Notes: generated by a model from the letters alone, not told the origin. A stretch of DNA of 12,151 nucleotides from an uncultured Collinsella sp. (GCA_902496115.1 CABUZK010000051.1:1-12151), one strand, 5' to 3'. Counted from the first letter of the stretch, positions 1-8,280 are shown. Program-made: numbers and translations.

Positions 1-510
1 CATAAAGGCCATGTCTTGCATCATGCTTGGCACATCGATCGAGACAGTGGCACCCAGCAAGAGCTTAAGCGTGAGCGGAATCGTCACAGGGGAGATAACC
101 GAGGACGTCAGGATGATGGTAAGCGCGAGCGGGCCGTTGCCGCCGAACATGCTAATCCACATAAAGGCAGTGACCGCCACGGGTACGCTGTACTCGAGCA
201 CGATGCCGCAGACAAGGTTGGGGTTGGAGCCAAAGAACAGCGATCCCATGGCATAAGCTGCTATGGGAATAAACACCGCCGAGACGAGCAGCGCCAAAAT
301 CAGGTGCAGCGGACGGCGGAACACCTCAGCTACCTGGTGGAAGGTGTTACTGAGCGCGCCTTGGAATGTCATAAAGGCGAAGAGAGCGGGAACGATGGGC
401 TTGAGTACGCCGATCTGCTGGGGAAAGAGCACGCCGAGCGTTACGCAAATCGGAACGATGACCTGCATATGCCCTGCGAGGAACTTTCCCAGTCCAACCC
501 ATTGCTTCAT
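1..510 (-). CDS. Bile acid:sodium symporter (BASS/SBF) family membrane protein, 5' part
   Basis: The reverse strand is open from the ATG at 510-508 to the window edge, giving 170 codons with the C-terminus missing. The protein begins MKQWVGLGKFLAGHMQ and is very hydrophobic, with about five predicted membrane-spanning stretches. Residues ~102-150 contain a pattern typical of SBF-fold transporters: a segment with EYSVPVAV, then FGGNGPLAL, then SSVISPVTIP. Members of this family import organic anions such as bile acids or small carboxylates together with sodium; the substrate here cannot be told. An in-frame TAG upstream (552-550) and the absence of any other start codon fix the ATG. A GGGAG lies about 12 nt before it, which is somewhat long spacing. 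The gene is divergent from recJ. Overlapping plus-strand open frames are shadows of it. I am confident of the family, not of the function. Confidence 0.85.
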   Translation of the reverse strand, partial: MKQWVGLGKFLAGHMQVIVPICVTLGVLFPQQIGVLKPIVPALFAFMTFQGALSNTFHQVAEVFRRPLHLILALLVSAVFIPIAAYAMGSLFFGSNPNLVCGIVLEYSVPVAVTAFMWISMFGGNGPLALTIILTSSVISPVTIPLTLKLLLGATVSIDVPSMMQDMAFM

Positions 511-672
511 AGGCTCTTGTGACTCCCTTTGCTCGTGAACCCGTTTTGAATGGATATGCTAGACGCTCGCATGCGTCCGTGCGTCAGAAACGCTCGATTA
601 TTTCGAGGCTATTACCGGCATTGTTTACCGAAACCACGGCGTGCTGCGAGGCTCTGCGTCCGTGCCGCACGG

Positions 673-678
673 TATAAT
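673..678 (+). promoter_or_regulatory. Possible -10 box (TATAAT) of the recJ-rel transcript
   Basis: A perfect TATAAT lies 57 bp before the short ORF at 735 and 109 bp before recJ. There is no recognisable -35 hexamer 16-18 bp upstream. Instead a perfect 13-bp odd-centred palindrome (CCGTGC-C-GCACGG, 660-672) abuts the box, which could be an operator. The rest of 541-734 between the divergent genes shows nothing else I can name, and no convincing minus-strand promoter. Confidence 0.35.
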
Positions 679-734
679 AAATCCGTTCAACAGATCTGCC
701 TGCCGAAGCGGGCATACACAGAGGACTCATCGCT

Positions 735-800
735 ATGAACCGTGAGAGGTATCGCGGCGACCTGCCCCTATCGGGGGTGGGCGCCTATGTCATCGCTTAA
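735..800 (+). CDS. Short upstream ORF (21 codons) overlapping the recJ start
   Basis: An ATG at 735 is preceded by AGAGGA (718-723 region) at about 10 nt spacing and opens a 21-residue frame starting MNRERYRGDL that ends with TAA at 798-800. It overlaps the first 14 bases of recJ in another frame, and the recJ Shine-Dalgarno-like GGGGGTGG lies inside it. It could be a leader peptide translationally coupled to recJ, or a chance frame. No family is recognised, so this entry rests on position and ribosome-binding context only. Confidence 0.25.
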   Translation: MNRERYRGDLPLSGVGAYVIA

Positions 801-3800
801 GACGACGCATCGCTGGGCGGTCGCTCAGCAAAATCCCGAGCTCGAAAAGGAGCTTTCGGCTGGTCTGGGCATACCCGGGCTGGTGGCACGCATTATGGTT
901 GCGCACGGCATTGCCTCGATTGAGGAAGGACAGCTATTTTTGACGCCTTCGCTCGACCGTGATTGGGCCGATCCGCTCGTCATTCCGGGCATGTCGGTTG
1001 TTGCCGATCGTGTCGAGCGCGCCATTCGCAACCACGAACGCATCGCCGTCTTTGGTGATTTTGACGTCGACGGCATTACGTCGACTTGTCTGTTGACCGA
1101 GGCGCTGCGGACGTTTGGCGCCGATGTCACACCATTCATCCCGCACCGCTTTGACGAGGGATATGGCCTTTCGCGCGCGGCGCTCGACCGCGTCAACAAG
1201 CTCGCCCAACCCAATCTGATCGTGACCGTCGATAACGGTATCGCGGCCAAGGAAGAGGTCTCCTATCTGGAGAGCCTGGGAATCGATCTGGTGGTTACGG
1301 ACCATCATGAGCCGTCCGACCAGGTGCCGCAGGGCGTGCCCCTGACCGACCCTAAACTCAAGGATGAGGGGCCCTCGCGTGAACTTGCCGGTGCCGGTGT
1401 GGCGCTCAAGCTGGTGCAGGTTTTGGGTGAGCGTTTGGACAAGCCGTCGTATTGGCGTTCGCTGATTGAGGTTGCGGCGCTGGGCACCGTGTCCGACATG
1501 ATGCCGTTGACGCCCGAGAATCGCGCACTGGTCGCCGAGGGCATCCAGCAGATGCGCGTGACGGCCCGTCCCGGCTATATCGCGCTTGCCGCACTTGCCA
1601 AGGCCGACCTTTCTACCATTACGGCCGACGGCCTGTCGTTTTCGCTCATCCCTCGTCTGAACGCTGCCGGCCGCATGGCCGATCCCAAGCTGGCGCTCGA
1701 CCTGCTGCTTGCCCGCGATCCTATCGAGGCAAGTGCACTGGCGGCCGAGCTCGAGGAGATCAACCGCCAGCGTCGCGAGATCGAGGCGGAGCTCACGCGT
1801 GATGCCATGGCAAAGGTCGAGGAGACTTATGACGGCGGGCGCGCAATCGTCGTGGGCGGCGAAGGTTGGCACGAGGGCGTCAAGGGCATCGTGGCGAGCC
1901 GCCTGACCAACCGTTATCACGTGCCGGCGCTGCTGTTCTCGATCGAGGACGGTATCGCTCGCGGTTCGGGTCGCTCGGTGGGCAAAGTCAACCTGTTCGA
2001 CGCCGTAGAACGCTGCTCCGACCTGCTGATTCGTCGCGGCGGGCATGCCGGTGCGGTGGGCGTGACCATCGAGGCATCCAAGCTCGATGAGTTCCGCCGT
2101 CGCCTTTCGGCCGTGCTATCGGAGCTTCCTGCCGATGACTTTGAGGACACTGACGAGGTTGCCGCCACCGTTGACCTCTCCGAGCTGAATATCGAGACCA
2201 TCGAGCAGATTTCCCGTCTTGAGCCGTTTGGCCAGGGCAATAAGGTGCCGCTTCTGGCCGCCGAGGGCGTGACGATGTGCAATCGCGCCGTGGTGGGCAA
2301 AACCGGCGAGCACATGCGCTTTGTGGCGACCGATGGCGCCGCGAGCGTGCCGGCCATCATGTTCCGCGTGCCGCAGATCGATAAACTCATCAATTGCGAC
2401 AGTGCCGTCGACTTGGTGTTCGAGGCTGTGGCCGAACATTGGCAGGGACGTGTGAAGCCCAAGCTCATGATTAAAGATGTCTTGGTGCGCGATACCGCGG
2501 CGCCCAATATCGACGATCCGGCATGTGAGCTTCGCCGCGGCGTGCAACCAGCGGATTCTGGCCTGCGCCTGGAGTCGCGTAAACGTGAGACGCTCGCCCA
2601 GCTTTCTTATACCGAGCTCACGCGCTCGCTTATCCATAGCTTTATCGGCTCGAACCAGCCGCATCGCGCGCAGGTCGAGGCACTCGACGCGCTCGCCGAC
2701 CACCAGAGCGTCTTGGCCGTTATGGGGACGGGGCGCGGCAAGTCGCTCATCTTCCATGTGCACGCCGCGCGCGAGGCGGTCCTTCGTGGGCGGGCGAGCA
2801 TCTTTGTCTATCCGCTGCGCGCGCTCGTTGCCGACCAGGCTTATCACCTCTCGTCGACGATGGCTGCGCTCGGCATTGGCGTGGGCGTGTTGACCGGCGA
2901 GACCGTGGAGGCAGCGCGCGATGACGTGTTTGCCGGCCTGGCTTCGGGCCGCACCGGCATCGTTCTCACGACGCCGGAGTTCCTGTCTATCCATCGCGAT
3001 CGCTTTGCACGTTCTGGGCGTATTGGCTTTGTCGTTATCGATGAGGCACACCATGCCGGTCTTGCCAAAGGCGGCGACCGGAGCGCCTACCTCGACATGC
3101 CCGATATTCTCAAAGCCCTGGGCGACCCCGTTGTCATGGCGGCAACGGCTACCGCGACGGCCCCGGTCGTGGCGGAGCTTGCTCGTGTATTGCCGATTAC
3201 CAGGACGGTGGTCGACGAGACCGTTCGCGAGAACCTGCAACTCGAGGACGACCGTGACCTTGCGAGCCGCGAAAATCGCCTGGTGTCAATCGTGGCGACG
3301 GGGGAGAAGACCGTCATCTACGTCAACTCGCGCGACCAGTCCGTGGCGCTTGCCAAGACGTTGCGCAAACGCGTGCCCGACTGCGCGACCCATATTGCGT
3401 TCTATAACGCCGGGCTTGCGCGCTCCGATCGCCGCCGTGTCGAGGAAGCGTTTCGCGACGGAAGCCTCAGTTGCATCGTTTCGACCTCTGCCTTCGGTGA
3501 GGGCGTCAACCTGCCCGATATCCGTCATGTCGTGCTCTACCACATGCCGTTTGGTGCGATTGAGTTTAACCAGATGAGTGGCCGTGCCGGCCGCGATGGA
3601 CAGCCCGCCGTGATTCACCTGCTCTATTCGTCGCGTGACGCTCGTATTAATGAGCGCCTGCTCGATTGTTACGCGCCCGAGCGCGATGAGCTTGTCACTC
3701 TCTATCGAGCGCTGCAGACCATGTGGCGCTCCAACCGTGGCAAGACGGGGGACGATTCATTCTGCGCGAGCGATATCGACATTGCGCAGATGTGTCTTGC

Positions 3801-4074
3801 CATCGATGCCCGCACGCCGGTCGACGAGCGCTCGGTGGAAAGCGGCCTGGGAATCTTCGAAGAACTCGGTTTCTGCCGCGTTTCGGGGTTTGACGATACG
3901 CGTCGCATCGCGATGGCGGAAAACCCCGGTCGCGTGCAATTAAGCAGGTCAATTCGCTATTTGGAGGGCTTGCGCTCGCGCATGGAGTTCACGGCTTTTC
4001 GGAGCTGGGCACTCGATTCGTGCGCTTCTGATATGCTAGCCAAAGTTAACCGCCCGATCGTACCGCGGGCCTAG
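787..4074 (+). CDS. recJ: RecJ single-strand exonuclease fused to a RecQ-like helicase
   Basis: The 1,095-residue protein has two parts. Residues ~1-570 are a complete RecJ: GDFDVDG (90-96), VDNG (D149), the DHH motif (172-174), SDMMPL (D237), NAAGR (292-296) and the DHHA1 motif GGHAG (418-422), followed by an OB-like domain. RecJ degrades single-stranded DNA 5' to 3' in recombination and mismatch or base-excision repair. Residues ~605-1095 are a superfamily 2 helicase of RecQ type: Walker A GTGRGKS (647-653), DEAH (752-755), a TATAT motif III (~787) and QMSGRAGRDG (929-938), then a winged-helix-like segment. The four-cysteine zinc cluster and HRDC domain of classic RecQ are not evident. RecJ alone is usually ~570 residues. 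The ATG at 787 is preferred because GGGGGTGG precedes it and the following residues match RecJ N-termini; a GTG at 742 is in frame but has no clear ribosome binding site. It is followed closely by rel. Confidence 0.93.
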   Translation: MSSLKTTHRWAVAQQNPELEKELSAGLGIPGLVARIMVAHGIASIEEGQLFLTPSLDRDWADPLVIPGMSVVADRVERAIRNHERIAVFGDFDVDGITSTCLLTEALRTFGADVTPFIPHRFDEGYGLSRAALDRVNKLAQPNLIVTVDNGIAAKEEVSYLESLGIDLVVTDHHEPSDQVPQGVPLTDPKLKDEGPSRELAGAGVALKLVQVLGERLDKPSYWRSLIEVAALGTVSDMMPLTPENRALVAEGIQQMRVTARPGYIALAALAKADLSTITADGLSFSLIPRLNAAGRMADPKLALDLLLARDPIEASALAAELEEINRQRREIEAELTRDAMAKVEETYDGGRAIVVGGEGWHEGVKGIVASRLTNRYHVPALLFSIEDGIARGSGRSVGKVNLFDAVERCSDLLIRRGGHAGAVGVTIEASKLDEFRRRLSAVLSELPADDFEDTDEVAATVDLSELNIETIEQISRLEPFGQGNKVPLLAAEGVTMCNRAVVGKTGEHMRFVATDGAASVPAIMFRVPQIDKLINCDSAVDLVFEAVAEHWQGRVKPKLMIKDVLVRDTAAPNIDDPACELRRGVQPADSGLRLESRKRETLAQLSYTELTRSLIHSFIGSNQPHRAQVEALDALADHQSVLAVMGTGRGKSLIFHVHAAREAVLRGRASIFVYPLRALVADQAYHLSSTMAALGIGVGVLTGETVEAARDDVFAGLASGRTGIVLTTPEFLSIHRDRFARSGRIGFVVIDEAHHAGLAKGGDRSAYLDMPDILKALGDPVVMAATATATAPVVAELARVLPITRTVVDETVRENLQLEDDRDLASRENRLVSIVATGEKTVIYVNSRDQSVALAKTLRKRVPDCATHIAFYNAGLARSDRRRVEEAFRDGSLSCIVSTSAFGEGVNLPDIRHVVLYHMPFGAIEFNQMSGRAGRDGQPAVIHLLYSSRDARINERLLDCYAPERDELVTLYRALQTMWRSNRGKTGDDSFCASDIDIAQMCLAIDARTPVDERSVESGLGIFEELGFCRVSGFDDTRRIAMAENPGRVQLSRSIRYLEGLRSRMEFTAFRSWALDSCASDMLAKVNRPIVPRA

Positions 4075-4089
4075 GGGAAGGGGACCTCG

Positions 4090-6450
4090 ATGGACGCCGC
4101 AGCCCGTACCGCCCATGATTCCACCCTCCAGCCGTTTTCGGAGATGGAGCACTATAAGCATGCCGATGAGCTGCCGCCCGAGATTATGGCGGACAGCTAC
4201 GACAAGCTGGAGCGTCTGTGCCTCAAATATATGAACGAGGACGACTTCTCCAATGTGGAGCAGGCCTACTGCTTTGCTGCCGAGAAGCACTGCAACCAAA
4301 AGCGGCGCTCGGGTGAGATGTACATTAACCATCCCGTCGAGGTAGCTATCATTCTGGCTGACCTCAAGATGGACTGCGATGTGGTGTGCGCCGCGTTGCT
4401 GCACGATACCGTCGAGGACACCGAGACCTCGCTTGCCGATGTTTCGGGTCTGTTTGGCGAAACCGTGGCAGGGCTCGTCGACGGCGTGACCAAGCTCACC
4501 AACATTGAAGTCGACAGCATGGACGAGAAGCAGGCGCTTACGCTGCGCAAGATGTTCCTCGCCATGTCCAAGGACATCCGCGTCATCATCGTCAAGCTCG
4601 CCGACCGCCTGCATAACATGCGCACGCTTGCCGCTCTGCGCGAGGACCGCCGCCTGTTTAAGGCACGCGAGACCATGGACGTGTACGCGCCTTTGGCCGA
4701 CCGCCTGGGCATGAGTTCAATCAAGTGGGAGCTCGAGGACCTGTCCTTTTTCTACTTGGAGCCCGATGCCTACCAGCGCATCGCGCGCATGGTATCCGAG
4801 TCGCGCGAGGTTCGCGAGCGTTATCTGGCCGAGACCATCAAGACGCTCACCGATGAGCTCAATCGCATTGGTCTTGAGGGCTTTCAGATCAACGGTCGTT
4901 CCAAGCACTATTGGTCCATCTATCAAAAGATGAAGCGCAAGGGCAAGGAGTTCTCCGAGATTTACGACCTGGTGGCGCTGCGCGTCATCACTCATTCGGT
5001 GCGCGATTGCTATTCCACGCTTGGTGCCGTGCATACCCTGTGGCATCCCATGCCCGGTCGTTTTAAAGACTATATCGCCATGCCCAAGGTCAATAACTAC
5101 CAATCGCTTCACACGACGGTTATCGGCCCCACGGCCCGTCCGCTCGAGATTCAGATTCGAACCTACGAAATGCACGAGCAGGCCGAGTATGGCATCGCTG
5201 CCCACTGGCTGTATAAGAAGTCGGGCGGATCGTCTGCCTCCAAGACTAACGATGCGCAGCGTCTGGACGACCAGATCAACTGGCTCAAGCACTCACTCGA
5301 CTGGGCGGCGTCTGACGAGATCACCGATGCCAAGGAATACCTGCATTCGCTGAAGGTCGACTTGTTCGACCAGGAAATTTTTGTCTTTACGCCCAAGGGC
5401 GAGGTCATGGCGCTTCGTGCCGGCTCTACACCGCTCGACTTTGCCTACGCCGTTCATACCGAGGTCGGTAACCACTGTGTCGGCGCCAAAATCAACGGTG
5501 CGGTGGCGCCGCTCACGCACGAGATCAAGACGGGTGACCGTGTCGAGATTCTGACTAACAAGAGCTCTAAGCCGTCGCGCGATTGGCTCAAGATCGTCAA
5601 GACACCTTCGGCCAAGTCAAAGATTCGCCGTTATTTCGCCGCCGCGACCAAGGATGACGACGCTGCCGCCGGCCGCGATATACTGGCCAAGGACCTGCGT
5701 AAGCGCGGGTATGGCATCTCTACGCCACGATCCACGCGTGCGCTCAACGCCGTGGCGGAGCAGTTTAACTTCAAGCAGCTCGAGGACCTTTTTGCAGCCG
5801 TTGGCGCGGGCAAGGTCGCCCCGCGCGCTGTGGGCAATAAGGTCGAGCAAATCTTGGACCCCAAGCCCGAGGAACAGCTCACCAAGGCCGAGGCTATCGC
5901 CGAGGTCGTAAAGCAGCCCGCTCGCGGCTCCAACCGCAAGCCGCAAAAGCGCGGTAAGAGCGCCAGTAACGGCATTATCGTCAAGGGCGAGAGCAACAGC
6001 GGCCTGCTGGTCCGTCTGGCTCATTGCTGCAACCCCGTGACGGGCGACGACATCGTCGGCTTCATCACGCGCGGTCGTGGCGTTTCGGTGCATCGCGCCA
6101 ACTGCCCCAACGTCAAGGGCCTTATGGAACATCCCGAGCGCATGATTGACGTAGAGTGGGATGGTGCTGCCGATACGCTTTTCCAGGTCGAGATTGTGGT
6201 CGAGTGCCTGGACCGCATGGGCCTGCTCAAGGACGTCACCATCGCCATTGGCGATGCGGGCGGCAATATCCTTTCTGCCGCCACGTCGACCAACCGCGAG
6301 GGTATTGCAACCTTGCGCTTTATGGTCGAGATCTCGGACGCGAGTGGTCTGGATCCGCTGCTGGCCTCTATCAGCAGCGTCGACTCGGTCTACGACGCGC
6401 GCCGCCTGATGCCCGGCGAGGGTGGAGCCCAGCTTAAGCGCCGCGTTTAG
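4090..6450 (+). CDS. rel: Bifunctional (p)ppGpp synthetase/hydrolase, Rel/SpoT type
   Basis: This 786-residue protein makes and destroys the stringent-response alarmone (p)ppGpp in response to starvation. The N-terminal HD hydrolase domain keeps its metal ligands (H81, H105-D106, D172), so hydrolysis is probably active. The synthetase domain (~230-400) contains RFKD (324-327), the RxKD signature of bifunctional enzymes rather than the acidic ExDD of synthetase-only RelA, and the catalytic Glu in EIQIRT (E353). The TGS domain spans ~430-490. A CC/zinc-finger region follows, with H645-C646-C647, H668 and C672, and an ACT domain at ~695-775 closes the protein. Length and order match full-length Rel. 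The start is set by AGGGGAAGGGGA just upstream, overlapping the recJ stop; the 15-bp gap implies co-transcription with recJ. In many Gram-positives apt lies between recJ and relA; here it is absent. Confidence 0.96.
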   Translation: MDAAARTAHDSTLQPFSEMEHYKHADELPPEIMADSYDKLERLCLKYMNEDDFSNVEQAYCFAAEKHCNQKRRSGEMYINHPVEVAIILADLKMDCDVVCAALLHDTVEDTETSLADVSGLFGETVAGLVDGVTKLTNIEVDSMDEKQALTLRKMFLAMSKDIRVIIVKLADRLHNMRTLAALREDRRLFKARETMDVYAPLADRLGMSSIKWELEDLSFFYLEPDAYQRIARMVSESREVRERYLAETIKTLTDELNRIGLEGFQINGRSKHYWSIYQKMKRKGKEFSEIYDLVALRVITHSVRDCYSTLGAVHTLWHPMPGRFKDYIAMPKVNNYQSLHTTVIGPTARPLEIQIRTYEMHEQAEYGIAAHWLYKKSGGSSASKTNDAQRLDDQINWLKHSLDWAASDEITDAKEYLHSLKVDLFDQEIFVFTPKGEVMALRAGSTPLDFAYAVHTEVGNHCVGAKINGAVAPLTHEIKTGDRVEILTNKSSKPSRDWLKIVKTPSAKSKIRRYFAAATKDDDAAAGRDILAKDLRKRGYGISTPRSTRALNAVAEQFNFKQLEDLFAAVGAGKVAPRAVGNKVEQILDPKPEEQLTKAEAIAEVVKQPARGSNRKPQKRGKSASNGIIVKGESNSGLLVRLAHCCNPVTGDDIVGFITRGRGVSVHRANCPNVKGLMEHPERMIDVEWDGAADTLFQVEIVVECLDRMGLLKDVTIAIGDAGGNILSAATSTNREGIATLRFMVEISDASGLDPLLASISSVDSVYDARRLMPGEGGAQLKRRV

Positions 6451-6486
6451 TCGCGACGAACGTGTCACATTATCGATATTCGCTAC

Positions 6487-6514
6487 ACTCGAGGCATCGT
6501 TTGATGCCTCGAGT
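6487..6514 (+). promoter_or_regulatory. Perfect 12-bp hairpin between rel and the hydrolase gene
   Basis: ACTCGAGGCATC and GATGCCTCGAGT flank a GTTT loop and pair perfectly. The hairpin starts 36 bp after the rel stop and ends 20 bp before the next ATG, directly ahead of the AGAGGAGAGGG ribosome binding site. No U-run follows, so it is a poor intrinsic terminator. An mRNA stabiliser, processing site, partial terminator or protein-binding site are alternatives. Confidence 0.6.
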
Positions 6515-6534
6515 TCTATAGAGAGGAGAGGGAC

Positions 6535-7218
6535 ATGAGTGCTGTGTCCTTGGATTTAACTCCCAAGGGATCGGTCGAGATTGAGACGCTCGTAAACGGT
6601 CCCATTCAGACCAATAGCTATGCTGTTATTTCGGACAATGAGTGCGTGATTATCGACCCCGCATGGGAAGGCGAGCGTTTGGTGGAGCATATTCGAGCCG
6701 AACATGCCGGTGTACGCGTGCTTGGCGCCGTATGCACTCATGGCCATGCCGATCATGTTGGTGGTGTTGCCGGCGTGCGAACCACCGTTGGCGAGGGCTG
6801 CCAGTATGAGCTGTGTGCCAAGGATGTGGCGGTGCCGCATGCGAACATCGAGGAACAGCGAGCTATGTGGGGCATTGAGACGCCTGACCCCGGGGAGCCG
6901 ACGCGCCTGCTCGCCGAAGGCGATGCTATCGAGGTGGGCGATATCTGCCTGCAGGTGATCGAGACGCCAGGGCATACGCCGGGCGGGATCGTCTTGTTTG
7001 CTGCCACCGAGCAGGGGAACATTGCCTTTGTGGGCGACACACTATTCCCGGGCAGCCACGGCCGCACCGATCTTTCTGGAGGAGACGAAGCGGCGATTCT
7101 GCGCTCGCTCTCCAAGCTCGCCCGGCTTCTCCCGCCCGATACCGTTTGCCTAACCGGCCATGGCGATTCGACCACCATGGCACGCGAGCTCATGCAGAAC
7201 CCTTTCATGCAGGTGTAG
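6535..7218 (+). CDS. Metallo-beta-lactamase-fold hydrolase (glyoxalase II-like)
   Basis: This 227-residue protein has all the metal-binding motifs of the family: THGHADH (H69, H71, D73, H74), GHTPGG (H147), GDTLF (D168) and GHGD (H209). These make a two-metal site that hydrolyses thioesters or related bonds. It most resembles the short YcbL/glyoxalase II-like branch, and the real substrate is unknown. There is no signal peptide, so it is cytoplasmic. The strong ribosome binding site AGAGGAGAGGG precedes the ATG. It lies 84 bp after rel with a hairpin between, so it is either read through from rel or partly uncoupled. A similar hydrolase follows relA (often with dtd) in many Gram-positive genomes, which supports a conserved neighbourhood rather than a stringent-response role. 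No clear terminator follows it. Confidence 0.88.
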   Translation: MSAVSLDLTPKGSVEIETLVNGPIQTNSYAVISDNECVIIDPAWEGERLVEHIRAEHAGVRVLGAVCTHGHADHVGGVAGVRTTVGEGCQYELCAKDVAVPHANIEEQRAMWGIETPDPGEPTRLLAEGDAIEVGDICLQVIETPGHTPGGIVLFAATEQGNIAFVGDTLFPGSHGRTDLSGGDEAAILRSLSKLARLLPPDTVCLTGHGDSTTMARELMQNPFMQV

Positions 7219-7413
7219 CTTTATAGTCAGCTCCTGAAGCACGAGAAGCGTCCAAACGTCAAGCTATTTTTCCCCAACGGGTCGATTCCGTAGGGCAAAC
7301 GGTCAAAAAAAGTCTGTTTGGACGATATTCGTGAACAAACGAACGTTTATGCTCGGGTACGCCGTGGTAAAATCTCAGGCGTTATCGGAGCAACCTTACA
7401 GGAGGTTTCTTTT
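7219..7413 (+). promoter_or_regulatory. fba upstream control region with extended -10 promoter
   Basis: A likely promoter is the extended -10 TGG-TAAAAT at 7365-7373. The -35 is weak, around TTTATG at 7346-7351. Transcription would begin near 7380, giving a leader of about 34 nt to the GGAGG at 7401-7405. Upstream are three copies of CAAACG on the plus strand at 7253, 7296 and 7336, 43 and 40 bp apart. A distant 9-bp inverted pair CGTCCAAAC (7249-7257) and GTTTGGACG (7316-7324) is also present, as is TTCGT-6-ACGAA (7328-7343) just before the -35. These look like regulator sites, but no regulator can be named. Confidence 0.45.
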
Positions 7414-8280
7414 ATGCTCGTCAACGCAGCAGACATGCTCAAGAAGGCCGAGGCCGGCAAGTACGCTCTCGGTGCCTTCAACACCAACAACCTCGAGTGG
7501 ACCCTGGCTATTCTCCAGGCCGCCGAGGAGGCCAAGTCTCCGCTGATCCTTCAGTGCACCGCTGGTGCCGCTAAGTGGATGGGCGGTTTCAAGGTCTGCG
7601 CCGACATGGTCAAGGCTGCCGTCGAGGCCACGGGCGTTACCGTTCCCGTCGCCCTTCACCTCGATCACGGTTCTTACGAGGACTGCTTCAAGTGCATCGA
7701 GGCCGGCTTCACGTCCATCATGTATGACGGCTCTCACGAGGAGACCTTCCAGCTTAACCTCGACCGCACCAAGGAGCTCGTTGAGCTTGCCCACTCCAAG
7801 GGCATGTCCATCGAGGCCGAGGTCGGCGGCATCGGCGGCACCGAGGACGGCGTGACCTCCAACGGCGAGCTCGCTGACCCTGCTGAGTGCAAGCAGATTG
7901 CTGACCTGGGCGTCGACTTCCTCGCCTGCGGCATCGGCAACATCCACGGCGTGTATCCCGCCGACTGGGCTGGTCTTTCCTTCGAGCGTCTGGGCGAGAT
8001 CAAGGCTCAGACCGGCGACCTGCCCCTCGTTCTGCACGGTGGTACCGGCATCCCCGAGGATCAGATCAAGAAGGCCATCTCCCTGGGCATCTCCAAGATC
8101 AACGTCAACACCGACCTGCAGCTCGTCTTCGCCAAGGGCGTCCGCGAGTACATCGAGGCTGGCAAGGATCAGCAGGGCAAGGGCTTCGACCCCCGCAAGC
8201 TCCTCAAGCCTGGTCGCGACAACATCGTTGCCCGCACCAAGGAGCTCATGGAGGAGTTTGGCTCCGTCAACAAGGCGTAA
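7414..8280 (+). CDS. fba: Class II fructose-1,6-bisphosphate aldolase
   Basis: This 288-residue zinc-dependent enzyme of glycolysis and gluconeogenesis cleaves fructose-1,6-bisphosphate to glyceraldehyde-3-phosphate and dihydroxyacetone phosphate. HLDHG gives the catalytic D84 and zinc ligand H85; the other ligands are H178 in NIHGVY and H208 in LHGGTG. EAEVGGIGG (~134-142 region) and NVNTDLQ are the usual phosphate- and cation-binding segments. The length is typical of the GatY/KbaY/FbaA-like subgroup, so a tagatose-bisphosphate aldolase is possible, but a single strongly expressed copy argues for Fba. Codon use is strongly biased to C-ending codons, more than in neighbouring genes, as for abundant proteins. 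The ATG at 7414 is chosen because GGAGG (7401-7405) stands 8 nt before it and the family starts with LVNA-like residues. In-frame codons back to 7318 have no support. Confidence 0.95.
   Translation: MLVNAADMLKKAEAGKYALGAFNTNNLEWTLAILQAAEEAKSPLILQCTAGAAKWMGGFKVCADMVKAAVEATGVTVPVALHLDHGSYEDCFKCIEAGFTSIMYDGSHEETFQLNLDRTKELVELAHSKGMSIEAEVGGIGGTEDGVTSNGELADPAECKQIADLGVDFLACGIGNIHGVYPADWAGLSFERLGEIKAQTGDLPLVLHGGTGIPEDQIKKAISLGISKINVNTDLQLVFAKGVREYIEAGKDQQGKGFDPRKLLKPGRDNIVARTKELMEEFGSVNKA

Noticed and set aside
16..522. Plus-strand frames at the left edge
   Set aside because: They overlap the minus-strand symporter gene, which has a recognisable family and hydrophobic profile; the plus-strand products have neither.
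742..786. GTG start for recJ at 742
   Set aside because: It has no ribosome binding site at proper spacing, and the added residues do not resemble RecJ; the ATG at 787 has GGGGGTGG before it.
2116..3240. Long open frame on the minus strand (374 codons)
   Set aside because: It lies wholly inside recJ, whose motifs are complete. The mirror frame is a product of high GC and codon bias; the same holds for 934-2046, 5617-6468 and 8665-9663 minus.
7318..7413. Extended N-terminus for fba
   Set aside because: The extra residues cover the promoter and ribosome binding site and do not resemble aldolase N-termini.
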